In this document: piece by piece, positions 37,023-50,776 of the stretch
Layout of the letters: each line of letters opens with the position of its first letter
How positions within the stretch are numbered: the stretch's first letter is position 1
Assembly (NCBI GenBank): GCA_038087015.1
Contig: JASBNA010000039.1
Location: 310,001 to 374,000, forward strand
Length of the DNA stretch: 64,000 nucleotides
Source: Cerrena zonata
Lineage: Eukaryota; Basidiomycota; Agaricomycetes; Polyporales; Cerrenaceae
Direction: 5' to 3'
The notes under the pieces: generated by a model
Databases searched by the model: none
The model's input: the letters and a program-made list of their open reading frames with translations, nothing else
What the model was told of the DNA's origin: nothing
Position numbers and translations under genes: made by a program

Positions 37023-37618
37023 CTCGTATGAACGCAGGTGCTCGTTAGAGAGAAGATGGTTCTATGGAGTCTAGCACCACTAGCAAGGCTATTGGATCCC
37101 ATCCCTTCTGAGAGTGTAGATGTATAAATATAGTAAGACGAGCTTCTTCAACTATAAAAAGCGTCAAATGAGGTAACTTTCCTGTCCAAGTGACTCCCTG
37201 CAGGACGGCCTGGGAGGTATTGGCCTGTTCGCCTGGCTGAGGGGGGAGCATGAGTTCGGAAGACGCGGGAAATGTTCCTGAATTTGATATGTGTCTATTA
37301 GTTATACTTCCTATGTGAGTTCTACTATAGTACAGTCAAGGTCAGGCGAACACAAACACCACACACGATGGTTTGGTCGGCATGGCCCGAATATCTGACA
37401 TCGCTAGAAGACGTGACATTCTTCAGGGAACCTGGCCAGATGCAGTTGGATCAGTTTTTAAGAATCCCTCTTTCGCACGGAGTCCATGTCACCAGGTATA
37501 ATTCATACTGCTGTTCGCCGGTTTTGTCCTCGACAATACAAAAATTATGGTTTCATCACCCAGGTTTTCAGGATAACATTGTTGAATTCATTCTTGTTCT
37601 AGCTTCACAATCACTTTC
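37023..37618. other. Intergenic MFS1/GST2
   Basis: No separate gene. It holds the MFS1 promoter and the GST2 3' UTR. Confidence 0.4.
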
Positions 37619-38553
37619 TTATACCTGCAGAGCCTTTCGAATAGCATACGTCTTCTTGACTGCACCACGAGCCATCAATTTTTTGTGCCAACTAAGAAGC
37701 TAATGGTGAGCACACATGTTTTGTGTAACGTGAAATCTGCAATACTCACGCAAGGACTGCTGGGAATTGATCAAGGCTCAGGCCCTCACCCTGGAGGGCA
37801 TTGTTCGCGCTCTCGTTCCATCTATACTCAAGATTTGTCAGGATATCAATAATGCAATACAATCCACGTACACGATCAGCGCCATATCGGCAACGGTAAG
37901 CTTTCCACCAACGAGCCAATCTTGCTTGGAGAGCACAGATTCAAGGACACCCCAAACGCGGGCGATTTCATTCCTATATCTTTCGTGCGCAGAGGGGACC
38001 TTCTCGTGGTGGTGGTCCCTGAACCAGAAATATTGTCCGAAGTATGGGCTAGACAAGAGAAATGTGTCCCAACCACTCCTGTCAAACCGAGCAAATAGAA
38101 CCTACCCCTGTCCAGATGACTGGAAGAAAAGCCATTGAATGAGCCTATACTTCTCTGAGTCGTCGGTCACAGTCAACTTCTTCTCGGTGTCATATTTGTC
38201 GACAAGATAGAGAAGGATCGCAACAGACTCCCTTCCGGATCAATTGATGATCAGAGAAACCAGGATAGCTATGGTACAGATATGACATACCAGAGAACGA
38301 AATCGCTGTTCTCGTGGTCGATTAATACAGGGATACGTCCGTTGGGGTTGTACTTGGTGAATTCCGGTTTCTTGTGTTCACCAGCATTGAGGTCAAGATA
38401 AATGGACTCGTATGTGAGTCCGAGCTCCTCGAGTACAAAAGCCACTTTCCTTCTCGTACCATCAGCCGACGTCAGACAAGAGTAGTACAAACCCTACCAT
38501 CCATTAGGTCCACCAACATTAGTGTATAGTGTGAACTGCTTTTCGTGAGACAT
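37619..38553 (-). CDS. Glutathione S-transferase, Ure2p-like (GST2)
   Basis: Intact cytosolic GST. It starts at 38553 (MSHEKQFTLYTNVGGPNGW); exon 1 is 56 nt, the same as GST1. Exon 2 gives KVAFVLEELGLTYESIYLDL, KPEFTKYNPNGRIPVLID; then ILLYLVDKYDTEKKLTVTDD, KYRLIQWLFFQSSGQG and PYFGQYFWFRDHHHEKVPSA; then RVWGVLESVLSKQDWLVGGKLTVADMALIV, WNE, LDQFPAVLA and a last exon ending IRKALQV at 37619. The N-terminal NPNGRIPxL and the E-S-D-A-I type glutathione-binding region are expected; the second part falls at an exon join. The minus-strand TATAAAATAAA at 38637-38647 is upstream. It lies next to MFS1 and may act with it in efflux or detoxification; that is inference. Confidence 0.88.
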
Positions 38554-39435
38554 GTCCAGACTTAAGGCTGGGAGTAGATCTAGTAAAGGGGAGGGTGTGA
38601 GTAGGGCTTTGATGTGATATGAACATTAGGTTGCATTTATTTTATACTGAAACTCGATATTCAGCATTTTCTCCTATCTGTTGCCTGATGAGAAAATGGA
38701 CCATGCTGTAATGCCGCGCACGCCCGCAATGACAAAGGAGCTCCCTTTAACGTAGGATGATATTACTCGAAACCTTCAAGTTGCATACACCTAGGAAAGT
38801 TGAATAAGCAAGCAATTGCACTACTCGTGCTGATCAAGCGGGAATGGACGGCATCCTCAGTTCCTATCCGAGTCAGGTAGTCTAGATTGCATTAAGTCAT
38901 TGTGTAGCAGAACAGGTGATGAGATGTACGGAAATGCGCATTTGTAAGGGATATCGGAATATATAGTCTCTATGAACTAGTGTCGCGGTAGAAGTAAACG
39001 AGTTCACGTTTCTGACATAGGCCATGGTAATCAGATGTTTGTGTTTATTTACCAATGACATCCATCATATTTCCCAATTTGTACGCGTCGGTTACTCATA
39101 CCGCACAGGCCGGCAGTCGTGTTCACTTTCAGCGTACTTGTGATGTCTGCACTACGGTTGCATATAAGAAAGATATTCTAAGCTTTTCTCGGACAATTTG
39201 TGTTTTTGTGACGCAAGCGTCGAATCATATTCGGGATACTACAATACTACACAACCTTTCGTATATAAACAAGCTGATTGGTATGAGAAGATGGGAGTCA
39301 TTGTTCATTGGACGAGGATTTGATCATGATTCAAAATACCTCCCTCAAGCACCTAGAAGTTTATTTAGTACAATTACATTGTATAAGACTATGATAATGA
39401 GCTATACCTCTGGGAGCCGGTGTAAAGGCCATTGT
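38554..39435. other. Intergenic GST2/hydrophobin
   Basis: A 150-codon plus-strand frame (39055-39507) overlaps the hydrophobin last exon on the opposite strand and has no domain; I treat it as chance. No gene supported apart from the GST2 promoter. Confidence 0.4.
38637..38647 (-). promoter_or_regulatory. TATA box of GST2
   Basis: TATAAAATAAA on the minus strand, 84-94 nt upstream of the GST2 start codon, a normal fungal distance. Confidence 0.5.
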
Positions 39436-39952
39436 TCACAAAGTGACGGGGATGCAGCCAATAGAGATCAAGTTGCCCTATTTAGTTTTTTATCAGTAAA
39501 TGTTTGATACCATGATATAAAGCCACATCGGCTCAAGCTTACATGAGAGTTGTCCTCGCAACAGACGGCCTTGGCGCTGCAGGCACCTCCTCCGACTCCG
39601 ATGACAGAGATGGGGGAGCAGCCCATACCGACGATAACGTCGAGACCAGAGATGATGATGCCTAGCAGGCCAAGAAGAGTAGCGGCATTAGCGTCCGTTG
39701 CCTAGAAATATCGTTAGTAGCTGTCACATGTCATTAGTAAACCTAGGTCGGGCTACTCACTGTCGAGGTTGAAGTGCAGCATTGAACCGGACCAGTGTTG
39801 CATTGATTGGGAGATACCGGGGCGGTAGGGGTAGGAGGCAGTGCGATGGTGGTCGCAGGGGGAGGGATAGCCCAGGGAGCTGGGGTGGCGGCAGCAAGAA
39901 GAGTGAGGGCAGAGAACATATAGAAAAAGGCGATGGAAAGACGAGCAGACAT
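39436..39952 (-). CDS. Class I hydrophobin
   Basis: Small secreted amphipathic protein that self-assembles into rodlet layers on hyphae and fruiting bodies. 130 aa in three exons. The signal peptide is MSARLSIAFFYMFSALTLLA with cleavage near AAATPAP; a Pro/Thr-rich segment follows. All eight cysteines are present with class I spacing: C-x6-CC (CNTGPVQCC), about 30 residues rich in LLGLLGIIISGLDV, C-x12-C (CSPISVIGVGGGAC), x5-CC (SAKAVCC), x12-C and a short tail (IPVTL). The last exon is only 13 codons. Neighbours are unrelated metabolic genes. The TATA at 40038-40048 suits strong developmental expression. Confidence 0.93.
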
Positions 39953-41967
39953 GTTGATTTAGAGCTGGTTAGTTTGCAAGAGGTCAGTGTTGGACGAATT
40001 CTGGGAAGATGAAGAGGAATAGAACGAACCAAGGAGGGATATTTATACCTTTGAAAATCTTTCTTTCCTTCTTCGTTTTGGTCATGGATGAGCATATGTG
40101 GAGCCGTCGTACAGCAATATGACTATGGCCCAATTGTAAGACTGTGCCTTTAATCGCATATGGTGGCATAGAACACCTCCAGATGCATCTCGACGTGTGC
40201 AAAAATAGAATGACTTTCCAACACACTGTCAGCTTCAACCCATCTTCGGTGAGATTCCGTTAAGATTTGTAGGAGCTCTAATGCAGGTTCTGATGACGCA
40301 TGCCTGTAAGGCATGCTGAACTAGCATCAACTAGCAACCCCAGGTGCAGGGCGACATTCGTGTCAAATGGATGAGCCAATCATACCATTCAACCATAAAC
40401 ATGGATCTATGAAGGAGGTGTCATTACCAGAGTTTAGAGTTCAGCGCAGAAGTTTTCAGGAGTTTGGAAGCACTCAGTGTGAATACGTTCTAATGCCGAA
40501 CGCGGTCATTGCTTACTAGGCTACCATTTGCAATTGGAGACAGTTCAGCGGCTAGTCTGATCCACCTAGCATAAGGATTTTTTACTCGAGCTATGAATGC
40601 GAGAAATGTCCATAAGGACAAGTGGTCGTCGTTGTGTGACTATAAGGTTGTAAACCATTAACCCCAAGTCCAGAAAGTTTAAGTTGTTGTAAGTTTCGGC
40701 ACTTGCCGAATACTTCGAAGTTAAGAACTGGCATCACGATCAGGTAGACAAAAGCTCTTACTTGACACACCGACAGAACGGGAACTTGGCGCGACACCGT
40801 TTCGGTACAACTATAGCACAAATATGCGGTAAGATAGTTTATATTAATGAGAACACTCAATCATTTATCAGTCAGTTGTACGTGCCTCGATCGTTGGTTG
40901 GTTTTGAATTCATCGGTGATACTTAGGTTTTTGCGGCACGTCTGGCATTTCTTTGAAATACTTTGACGGATTTTCTGATTGATCTACCAGTCTGATGTTG
41001 ACAGGACAATTCAATCTCCCTAGTGGGGTCTGTCAAGCGGTTCAAAAAGACTGCGGTTTTCATCACATATCCGTGTTAATCTGAGGAACGACTTCCTGGC
41101 CCATCGTCATTTTCCTCGTCATATCCATCCCGCGTGTCATCTCTCCGTGTCCTGGGATACACTTACTACTATGCGTAACTGCGCTGTAGCACCATGGGTG
41201 ACCGTGTGATGTTGCAGTAAGTATTTTCAGCGAATCAAATTAGACTTGGAACTACTTTCTAAGCTGGTGGTTTGGAAGCTAATTTTGCTTTTGCTGCATA
41301 TCCGGGAAGTGCGTTCACGAACCTCAGATTCCAAACAAACCCCAACTCAAAATATTGTAAGCATTCCTACAAAACCCAGCCGTAGTGAGATATTACCGTC
41401 TCCCAATAAGCCTTCATTCATTTCCGCACTTTCGTCACCAGGTCCTAGCTGGTTGCCTTCTCTCCCCAAACCTGTCGATCTCATATAGATCAGCTTGTGA
41501 CAGGCTGTCATAATACGTCCCGCGATGACAGCGGCCATTGTTTGGCGGTAGTTGGATACAACGACTCGGAAGTTTCCTTTGCATAGTGGAGTAAAAAAGT
41601 AGCCTACGTTTTTCGACATTGGCTTCCAAGCCAGGCATACAAATCCCACACGTACAGTATCTAGCGAAGCGAATTGTCCGTCATATATTCATTTTTAAAT
41701 GCCTCAGTTGAACAATCTACCTTGGTAGATCAGCATTTCTGCCCTTGTCGTTATTCTCATATTTTTCTTCATCTTCGTAGAAATCATTGTTGAATTGACA
41801 TAGTACCTTGCAAGTAAACGTTATATAATATACGTCTCTAGCTACGTAACGAGTAGACTATCATTCACATATAAGAAGTCGTAACATTAATTTCCACCCA
41901 TTGCCCGCAAAACCAAATGCACCATCTAACCACAATAGAGGGACGCAAACGTGAAATAATACACCAT
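39953..41967. other. Gene-free 2 kb
   Basis: No supported gene apart from the hydrophobin promoter. Overlapping opposite frames at 41246-41488 (+) and 41347-41649 (-) both look partly coding, but neither has a recognised domain or splice partners. Confidence 0.4.
40038..40048 (-). promoter_or_regulatory. TATA box of hydrophobin gene
   Basis: Minus-strand TATAAATATCC, 86-96 nt upstream of the hydrophobin start codon. Confidence 0.55.
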
Positions 41968-43663
41968 TCATAATCTCCAAACTCGTTCTCCTGCTGTCAG
42001 TGCGTTATTGCGTCGGGTGTATATCCACCGAAGTACAAGAACAACAAGAGCCCCTTCGATGAGGAAAGCAGCATTAGTGTAGTGACCAGTGGGGTATCCC
42101 GGTGCCTCTGATGTTTTGAATATGTAAACGCCTAGAGATGAACGGTCAGCAGATATCCATACTACGGGACGATGTGATATCAAACGTACCAATGATTTGG
42201 CCAATTTGGCCTATCGATACGTTCAACGGAACGGCAAGGGTTGATGCTCCCGTGCTCCGCAGATTAGCTGTGAGCCAACTGAGAAGAGGAGGAATACTGG
42301 AGAACGAGAACGCTACGGCAACACAGAGGAGACCGTAGCGGGCCTTGAAAGAATGAGCCGGAAGAGCACCTGGATTCGAGATGACTCATTAGCAGTCTGG
42401 TTACTGAGTATGAGAGCGAACGAGTACTCACCTTGTATGAGGAAGCTCACCCCAGCAATAACGAGTGACAAAAATGTTCCCCAGGACCGCATCTCATATT
42501 TATCGGAGAAATATGAGACGAATACGGTCACTACAAATGCGATAGCATACGGGGGGACTGTGAATAGCTGCGCGTTCAAGCCTTCGTATCCCAACCCAGA
42601 TACAATGGTAGGTGCGAATAGGGAAATGCTGGAAAACGGTACAGAGATGGAAATGTAGACAAGATAGTGGAGGTATAGTCTCCAATCTGTCAAAGTCTCC
42701 AACGCTTCCTTCCACACGATCTTGTCGTGGCCGAGTGAAGCAACGCCTTTGATACGTTCCGTAGCAAGTTCCCTCTCCTCTGCAGATAACCACGTCTCTG
42801 TTTCCGGAAAGTTAGGGAAGTAGAGGAAAGTGAGGAGGGCAGCGGCACAAGACGGTGCTCCTTCGATGATGAACAACCATCTCCAGGCTTGCAATCCTTG
42901 GGCACCATTCATGTGTCCCACCCCAAATGCTATTGCACCGCCAAATGCTCCACCTAAAGTCGCACATGCCAAAATAAGGGCTACCCTCAATGCACGTTCT
43001 TCCGGTTTGTACCAGAACGTCAGGCAGTATACAATCCCCGGGAACAGCCCCGCTTCGAACATGCCGAGGAGGAAACGCACGGCTACGACACCACCGAAGT
43101 TATGGACAGATCCAAGAACCATGGTCATAGCGCCCCAACCGAACATAAGAAACGCTAACCAGCGACTCGGTCGGAATTTCTTGAGCATGTAGTTAGAGGG
43201 AGTTTCGAAGATGGTATAAGCAACAACGAAAATCATGAGGGCGATGAGATATTGCTGATTCGACATATGTGTTACTTGAACGAGAGAGTCCCCAGTTGCA
43301 CTGTTGAGTAGTTTCGCATTTCCCTAGTCAAAGGTTATTCTAAATTGCCATATCGTTGAGATTGCCTGACATCAACCCACGATATTCGAACGATCCAAGA
43401 AACAGAGCAAATAGATCAACATAGAAGCTGGAACCAATCGTAAGTCTATTCTTCTAACGAGTCTATGTCCCATCGTATTCAGTCTCGAGAACATAACAAC
43501 AAAGGGGATTGGCGTACCGCTTCTCAGCCTCAACATCCACCACATAATTCGTAGCACTCGTAGACTCGACACGCACTTCCTGGGACGACGACCACTTTTC
43601 TACATCCTCTCCAGAACCTTCATTAGAACCATTCCGTGAATCGTGAACCTCGACCTTTTCCAT
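41968..43663 (-). CDS. MFS transporter, Dal5/Tna1-like (MFS2)
   Basis: Intact paralogue of MFS1. It starts at 43663 (MEKVEVHDSRNGSNEGSGED), chosen because MFS1 also begins MEK; an in-frame ATG at 43693 is a possible alternative. The first helix (LVPASMLIYLLCFLDRSNI) is followed by the large exon 42313-43266: ETPSNYMLKKFRPSRW, GMFEAGLFPGIVYCLTFWYK, CATLGGAFGGAIAFGVGHMN, IIEGAPS, SLFAPTIVSGLGYEGL, then the terminal exons with LRSTGASTLAVPLNVSIGQIGQ and YPTGHYTNAAFL, ending GERVWRL at 41968. Family: organic-anion symporter of the plasma membrane; substrate unknown. The N-terminal cytosolic segment differs most from MFS1, which is where regulation could have diverged. Confidence 0.9.
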
Positions 43664-44065
43664 GACGAATTCAGGCGTCGGGAATCCAAGCAATAACTCG
43701 AGAGTCTCAGTCTATCTCTGCCAGCCAAGCAAGAGTAAGAAAGACCTGCAGCCAGTTTCATTATCGCTGTCAAGTACCAAAAATACATAAAGTGAGGCCA
43801 TAGGACGGATTTCCGGCACGCATAAAAGCGTAATGTGATGTAAGGTTTTGTTCAAGTGACTTGTCGATGGCAGTGCTTCTATGACACGGATCTTTGATGT
43901 ACTATTTTGATGGCAGTCTTTTGTTCACTTGAAACAAAGTCTCCTCGACACATTCGGAGTAAACGGTCCGACAAGACTTTGACACTACACGTAAAAATTA
44001 GAATATTACATGCATACTAACATTAATACTAATGATTCAGACAACATTTCCCTCTTAACTTCCCC
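43664..44065. other. Intergenic
   Basis: MFS2 promoter region and the decayed 3' end of the next gene; no separate gene. Confidence 0.4.
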
Positions 44066-45345
44066 TCAAGGCGTAGTTGTCGAGTAATGACGAGTAGAAC
44101 AACAGCTATTATCACAACAGAGCCTATATCGGGAATAATCTAAACCTTCTCCATCAACTTTTACAATAAGTGAACTTACCAGTGTAGTCTCCTGCACTTT
44201 TATAATTGTGAGTTCTGTCGATGATTGCGCCAGCAATGGGGGGTCCACCAAGTAAGCCAAGGCCAAGGCCTACAGTGGACATGCCCATAGTACGCATTCC
44301 AACGCTTTACAGATCACCCATCGCTATTGAGGGTGAAGGAAGCAAAGATTACGTATACGCCAGATGTTGCACTATTTATATATAGTCAACACGATGCCTT
44401 TCCCGAAGAAGTAGGTGGTTACAACGTACCCGTACAAGACAGCAATTGCGACGAACGCGCCTTTTGTGGTTGCAAATGGCCAAGCATATGGTATGACCGC
44501 AGCGCATACTGTAAACGGGATCATAACATTCAATGCTCCTGGTCATTTCAAAGATGTCAGATGTCGTTATGATAATATTCGGGTTGTGGCATACCAAATC
44601 TATCTGCGAGTAATTCGCCACTGATACGGCCAAATCCAGAGAGTAATTGAATTGAAACAAGATAGAAGGAGAAGTCGCTTGACAGACCAGCTGATACGGC
44701 GCTGATGTCAATGTATGTCAATACCTGGATCATCATTTTGATGTTATTCAAATAATGTGTCGAGTGATGGCAGGATCGCTCTTACCGTATATAGCCCAAG
44801 GAATGCAACAAATGTCGCAGAGCAGTATACAGCAAAGGGCTTATAGCGGAACATTTCAAAGTCTATGAATGGACCAGTGACTTTCCTGGGTGGTAATCGA
44901 GTGGCCACCAAATGGTTGCAGATGATCAATCTAAACATGACTATAAAACCAAGTATACGCATGGTCCATTCCTATTAGATACAATTAGGGTAAGAATAAA
45001 TATAGGAATATTTAAAACGCATCCGATAGCGGCAATGAGGTTTCGAGCTGCAATGGGGAAGATGGTACTACCCAAAGATAAGCTTATATATGCCAATCCG
45101 AGAGCTGCACCGAGCTTCTTGTTGAACCAGTGCAAGATGGCTGTCAGCAAAGGCCCAAAAATCATTCCACAGGATATCTTTTCATTGGGTCAGTCCGAAA
45201 TATATCGAAAGAATGGACTTATACATACTCCGATAGCGAAAGGCCGCGGGCCACCTCTTGACAAGTCTAGCTCGGGGATGGCAGAAAGAACAGACATAAA
45301 GGACGACACGGAGGGACAGGTATTCATCGCCAGCTGCAAAAATTA
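44066..45345 (-). pseudogene. Monocarboxylate-type MFS transporter, disabled
   Basis: Remnant of an MCT-like (monocarboxylate permease) MFS gene. Readable blocks in order: GMIFGPLLTAILHWFNKKLG with AALGLAYISLSLGSTIFPIAARNLI; EWTMRILGFIVM; ATRLPPRKVTGPF; FAVYCSATFVAFLGLYTVLTY; SAVSAGLSSDFSFYLVS; FGRISGELLADRFGALNVMIP; YAWPFATTKGAFVAIAVLYG. The next exon should read GVYVSLLPSPSIAMGDLxSVGMRT, but an extra base after GVYV (around 44349-44350 on the plus strand) shifts the frame, and TAA replaces the codon before SVGMRT (plus strand 44307-44309). After that PPIAGAIIDRTHNYKSAG is still legible. The N-terminal part upstream of GMIFGP is degraded beyond confident reading. It lies beside MFS2 but belongs to a different MFS family. 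Confidence 0.78.
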
Positions 45346-46987
45346 GTCTAGCACGAGGTCACTAATACGTTTAGTAGTACCTTTTGTTCACCTTTTCTCT
45401 GAGGGTGCTGTGATTCGCTGTATAGCCGACTTTCGTAGAAGAAATACACACCTTTCTGTAAATAAAGCAGGGCCCATATCCGAACGTTATCGCACAATAG
45501 GAGATGTAAGTGCCAGTGGGGGCCGGAGACAGCGGAGAGCACTCTGACCGTTGGGAAGGCCAAAAGACCGTACAGATCTTGTTTTCCTCCCACAAAGAAT
45601 GGGGATCGCAATCAAACATGCCAAGACTCTAACGTGAGTGGAAACCGGTAGTGGTTATTCACAAAGCCGCAACTTGCTATAGCCTAAGGGTAGTTTTAAA
45701 AAGAGCCAATTCCCGTCCGCCGCGGCATTCATGATGTCGTTCCGCAAAGTTGCCAATTGAACAAGTCTCCGAGTCGTTCATTGGTCTTTCTCTGCTTACG
45801 TAACAAGTTGCACAGCATCAATTGGTAATGTCCAGTCGCTGGGACTTGAGCTTACTTTTGGAGTTCAACCTTACTAGATACTAGTAAGTGGTACTATCTG
45901 CGATTGACTCTCGGATATATAAGCAAATCTGTGTAACCTTTCTGATGAGACTCACAGGCATATTCTATTCGAACAAGAAACCCGACCTCGAAGGTTTCGA
46001 GATTCAGAAATCACACAGCCTTAGACTCGGAGGATGGGCTCGGCAACTTACCGGTTTACCGTGTCAGTCTGAATGCGCAGTACCTAGTACTACTGTACTG
46101 GTGTATGGGAGGTCGCAGTCATTCTTTCAAGTTGTATAAGCGTGGACAAAAGCGAAATAATCTTGATATGTGTACCGATCGTTCATATTTAACTGTGACA
46201 GGGATGAGGAGCTTCCGACTGTCGAACTTTGTCTCATACCTTATCTTGCATTGAGCGGTTGGATACAGCGCGATTCGCGAACTTGGCGCGAACTCATGTT
46301 TGCAGAATCTCCCAGGTCAACGGTCAATCTACGGCAACAGTTCACCTTCACCGCGCAATGTGACCACCTACAGCTTCCCTATCAGATACAACTACCAACA
46401 TCTCGTAACGCTATGGTTCTCAGGATGAGAAAGTTGTAACAGCCTCAAATCGTGATCTCCGAACTTCTCGAGTTCAAAGGTAAACTGGATCTGGTTGGAT
46501 ATGCTGATCTCCCCTCTCCATCCAGATAACCCATTGCCATTTCTGTGTCTCTTCGAATGAATTTCCACTATATCTCGTAGAAGGATATGGTCGGGTCTTG
46601 AACTTTAATCAAATCCTTCCCTTTTCAAAGATGGCCATGAATGGTTGTCCTCTGTGCAAGATTTGACAGATATCAAAGCATATACAACTCCAGAAGAATC
46701 GGTGCCTGCCCAATCGCGCTAGAAACAATCCGAGATCTTCCTTTTCCGCAGGTCGCAATACCTGAGACAGAACATCTCCTCCAACACCGCGGGGGAAATA
46801 TCCCGCATACCTAGCGCGGACATGTTTTCCAGATTATCTGCTATACGCCGCTATGCCTCGTGGCGCACTTATATACCCCTCTAACCTTTTATCCTTTGTC
46901 AAAATCTATACATACCTTTCCCCTTCCCCGCCTCCATTTCTAATCTCTCACGTTTGTCTCATCGCCCATCTGCTGTAATAGGAGGGG
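45346..46987. other. Gene-free stretch with possible F-box fragment
   Basis: 45346-45620 may hold the decayed first exon of the MCT pseudogene. Near 46830 on the minus strand, MSALGMRDISPAVLEEMF resembles an agaricomycete F-box start but hits a stop within 20 codons and leads nowhere. The CT-rich tract at 46915-46940 is the promoter/leader of the GT8 gene. Confidence 0.3.
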
Positions 46988-48211
46988 ATGAACCTGCTCA
47001 GATTCAGAAGGAACGATGGGCCTGAATACGAGCTGCTCCCTATGGAACTGCCAGTTTTTAGCAGCTTCAAACGTCCTAGTGTCACTCGACCGTGTGCGGT
47101 CTTATTCGCTATGATGGTCGTTGCCTCCCTCGCCTTGAACTTTTTCTTTATATTTACTCCGCCATCCCCGCTCCCCTTCGTTGCACCAGAACCCGAGCCT
47201 GAAAATACCAAAGACTTGCGTCCTAACCCGGTAGATCGCTACCAAGCTCTGTACGTGACTCAGCTTCCCCCCATGCCATAAACCGCTCAACTGGGTTGCC
47301 GATGTCACATTAGACACCAATTCCCTGTCATCGATCAGTCATGGCCACACCCCGAGCTGTATAAAGACGAGCACGCCGTCGTTACCGTTCTTACCGACAA
47401 CGCGTTTGCCCCCGCCGTTGCCACGCTGGGACACAGTCTACGCAAAGTCAACACGACTGCCCGACTCATTATGCTCTACCTCCCTGAATACGTGTCAGAG
47501 ACATCTATATGTATCGCGACAGCGTCGGGATGGGTTCCTATGGAAGTCCCCAGGATCGCGCCCCCAGACGGCGCGAATGGACACTTCGCAGAGACGTTCA
47601 CGAAACTACATCTCTGGCGGCTGGACCGTAAGGGAATTAAGAGCCTCGTATACCTCGACGCCGATACGCTCGTCCGGCGCAACTTCGACGAACTTTTCTC
47701 CCTGCCTTTCAACTTCGCCGCTGTGCCGGACATCTATCTAGACGACCGGGGATTTACGCTCGGATTTAATGCCGGAATTATGTTCCTCAGGCCTTTAACA
47801 GCTGTCTACGACGATATGGTTGCCAAAATTTACACCGCCGATTACCCTCGTTGGGAGGCGGATCAGGCATTCCTGAACATCTATTTCGGAAACGAGGTTC
47901 TTCGATTGCCTTATGCCTACAATGGCAACCTTGCGATCAAGTGGCGCGCCAGCAAGTTGTGGAAGGAAACCACGTTTGACAGGCGGATAATTCACTACAC
48001 GCTCACGAAGCCGTTCGTTGGGGACAACTATTCTCCAATTTCTCTCGACGCGATGGAGGCCCATGTTATGGAAGTTGCTGAAAACGCTTGGGAAGGAGCA
48101 TTCAGGAGGGAGATGTATATCTGGCGAGAGATGTTTACAGACATGAGGCAGGAGTACGGGCAACAGTTGGATCTTTGCCTACACAAAACACGGTCTCCAT
48201 GGGTTTTGTAA
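46988..48211 (+). CDS. Glycosyltransferase family 8, glycogenin-like
   Basis: Predicted Golgi type II membrane glycosyltransferase using a nucleotide sugar. Two exons (46988-47250, 47314-48211) give 386 aa. A cytosolic N-terminus precedes one helix at about residues 36-57 (CAVLFAMMVVASLALNFFF), then a Pro-rich stem (PPSPLPFVAPEPEPE). The catalytic domain opens HAVVTVLTDNAFAPAVATLG, has the DxD motif in YLDADTLV (metal/UDP-sugar binding), then DIYLDDRGFTLGFNAGIMFL, the ADQAFLNIYF acceptor/catalytic block and IHYTLTKPF, the GT8 C-terminal His motif (HYT-x-x-KPF). All expected residues are present. The donor and acceptor are not predictable. It shows no obvious link with its neighbours. Confidence 0.9.
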
Positions 48212-49132
48212 AATTTGGGGTTTATTGTGCTGGAGGTTTTATTCTCGCTGTTATCTCGGGCTAAATTATATCCTTCATACCCTTAATATGTGTATCAAAT
48301 TTCCTTGAGTGCTTAACCACGCTCGCCCGAACTGCGATGCCTCTACTGTTTTCCGTTCCTCCTAACCGGTGTAGATGGAAGAATTTTTGGTTCGCCGGTC
48401 GTCTGGGTTTCCGGAGTTGTCTCTCCTTGGTGTGAGTTTGATGTCTTCATCTCCAGGTAAATGAGGCTAGCTCGTGGACTAGGGCTCATATGTCAAAAAA
48501 CATCCCCAAGTAGTTACGTGAGAAGATTCTATATAGAAGAATATGTATAGAACAGCCTCGGGCTCTTGATTAGGTTCTTTGAGCTGGCGTTGTGGAGCGC
48601 GAAATGACATTGGTTTATTGCAAATACGCTGTTTCTACATTTTCAGGTCAGAAATGCATCAAATCGATTCAGCGGGACAACTGCAATCACATCCAAGTTG
48701 TTTTATCGTTTGTTCATTCTCCTGTGCTTGAAATTTGAATGGGCCGACGCTAAACGTACCAGGCTGCAGAAGTTCCAAGATGATAATGATATTCAACGCG
48801 TTGTACTGGTTGAACAATTTCTTGTCCTCCTTGAACTCGTAAGACTACTTTCAATTGAATGTGCTAGTAAAGCTCAAGATTCGTCGCAGCCTCACTGGGT
48901 TTCGAACAAAGATTGGGGCACAGGATCGAGGTGATCGATCATAAACATTGATGGGAAATTCACATGGGAGAGGAAATAATTGGCAGTGGTCTGACAATTT
49001 GGGTGTGGCCCAGCTCTTTACTCACCGCCATCCATATCATTCCTTTTACGTCTCGACCGGCCTCGAGAGCTTATAGAACGTCCCAGACGACTTTAACTCT
49101 ACTATTCAAATACTCGCAACCCCAACAAACTC
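48212..49132. other. Intergenic GT8/ERG1
   Basis: No gene recognised; the ERG1 promoter lies at the 3' end. A 78-codon frame at 48698-48934 has no domain. Confidence 0.4.

Positions 49133-50776
<1,644 letters not shown>

Noticed and set aside
39055..39507. 150-codon plus-strand ORF
   Set aside because: It overlaps the hydrophobin last exon on the other strand, has no domain and no coding-like composition.
41246..41649. Overlapping plus and minus ORFs of 80 and 100 codons
   Set aside because: Each may be the other's shadow; no domain, signal peptide or splice partner.
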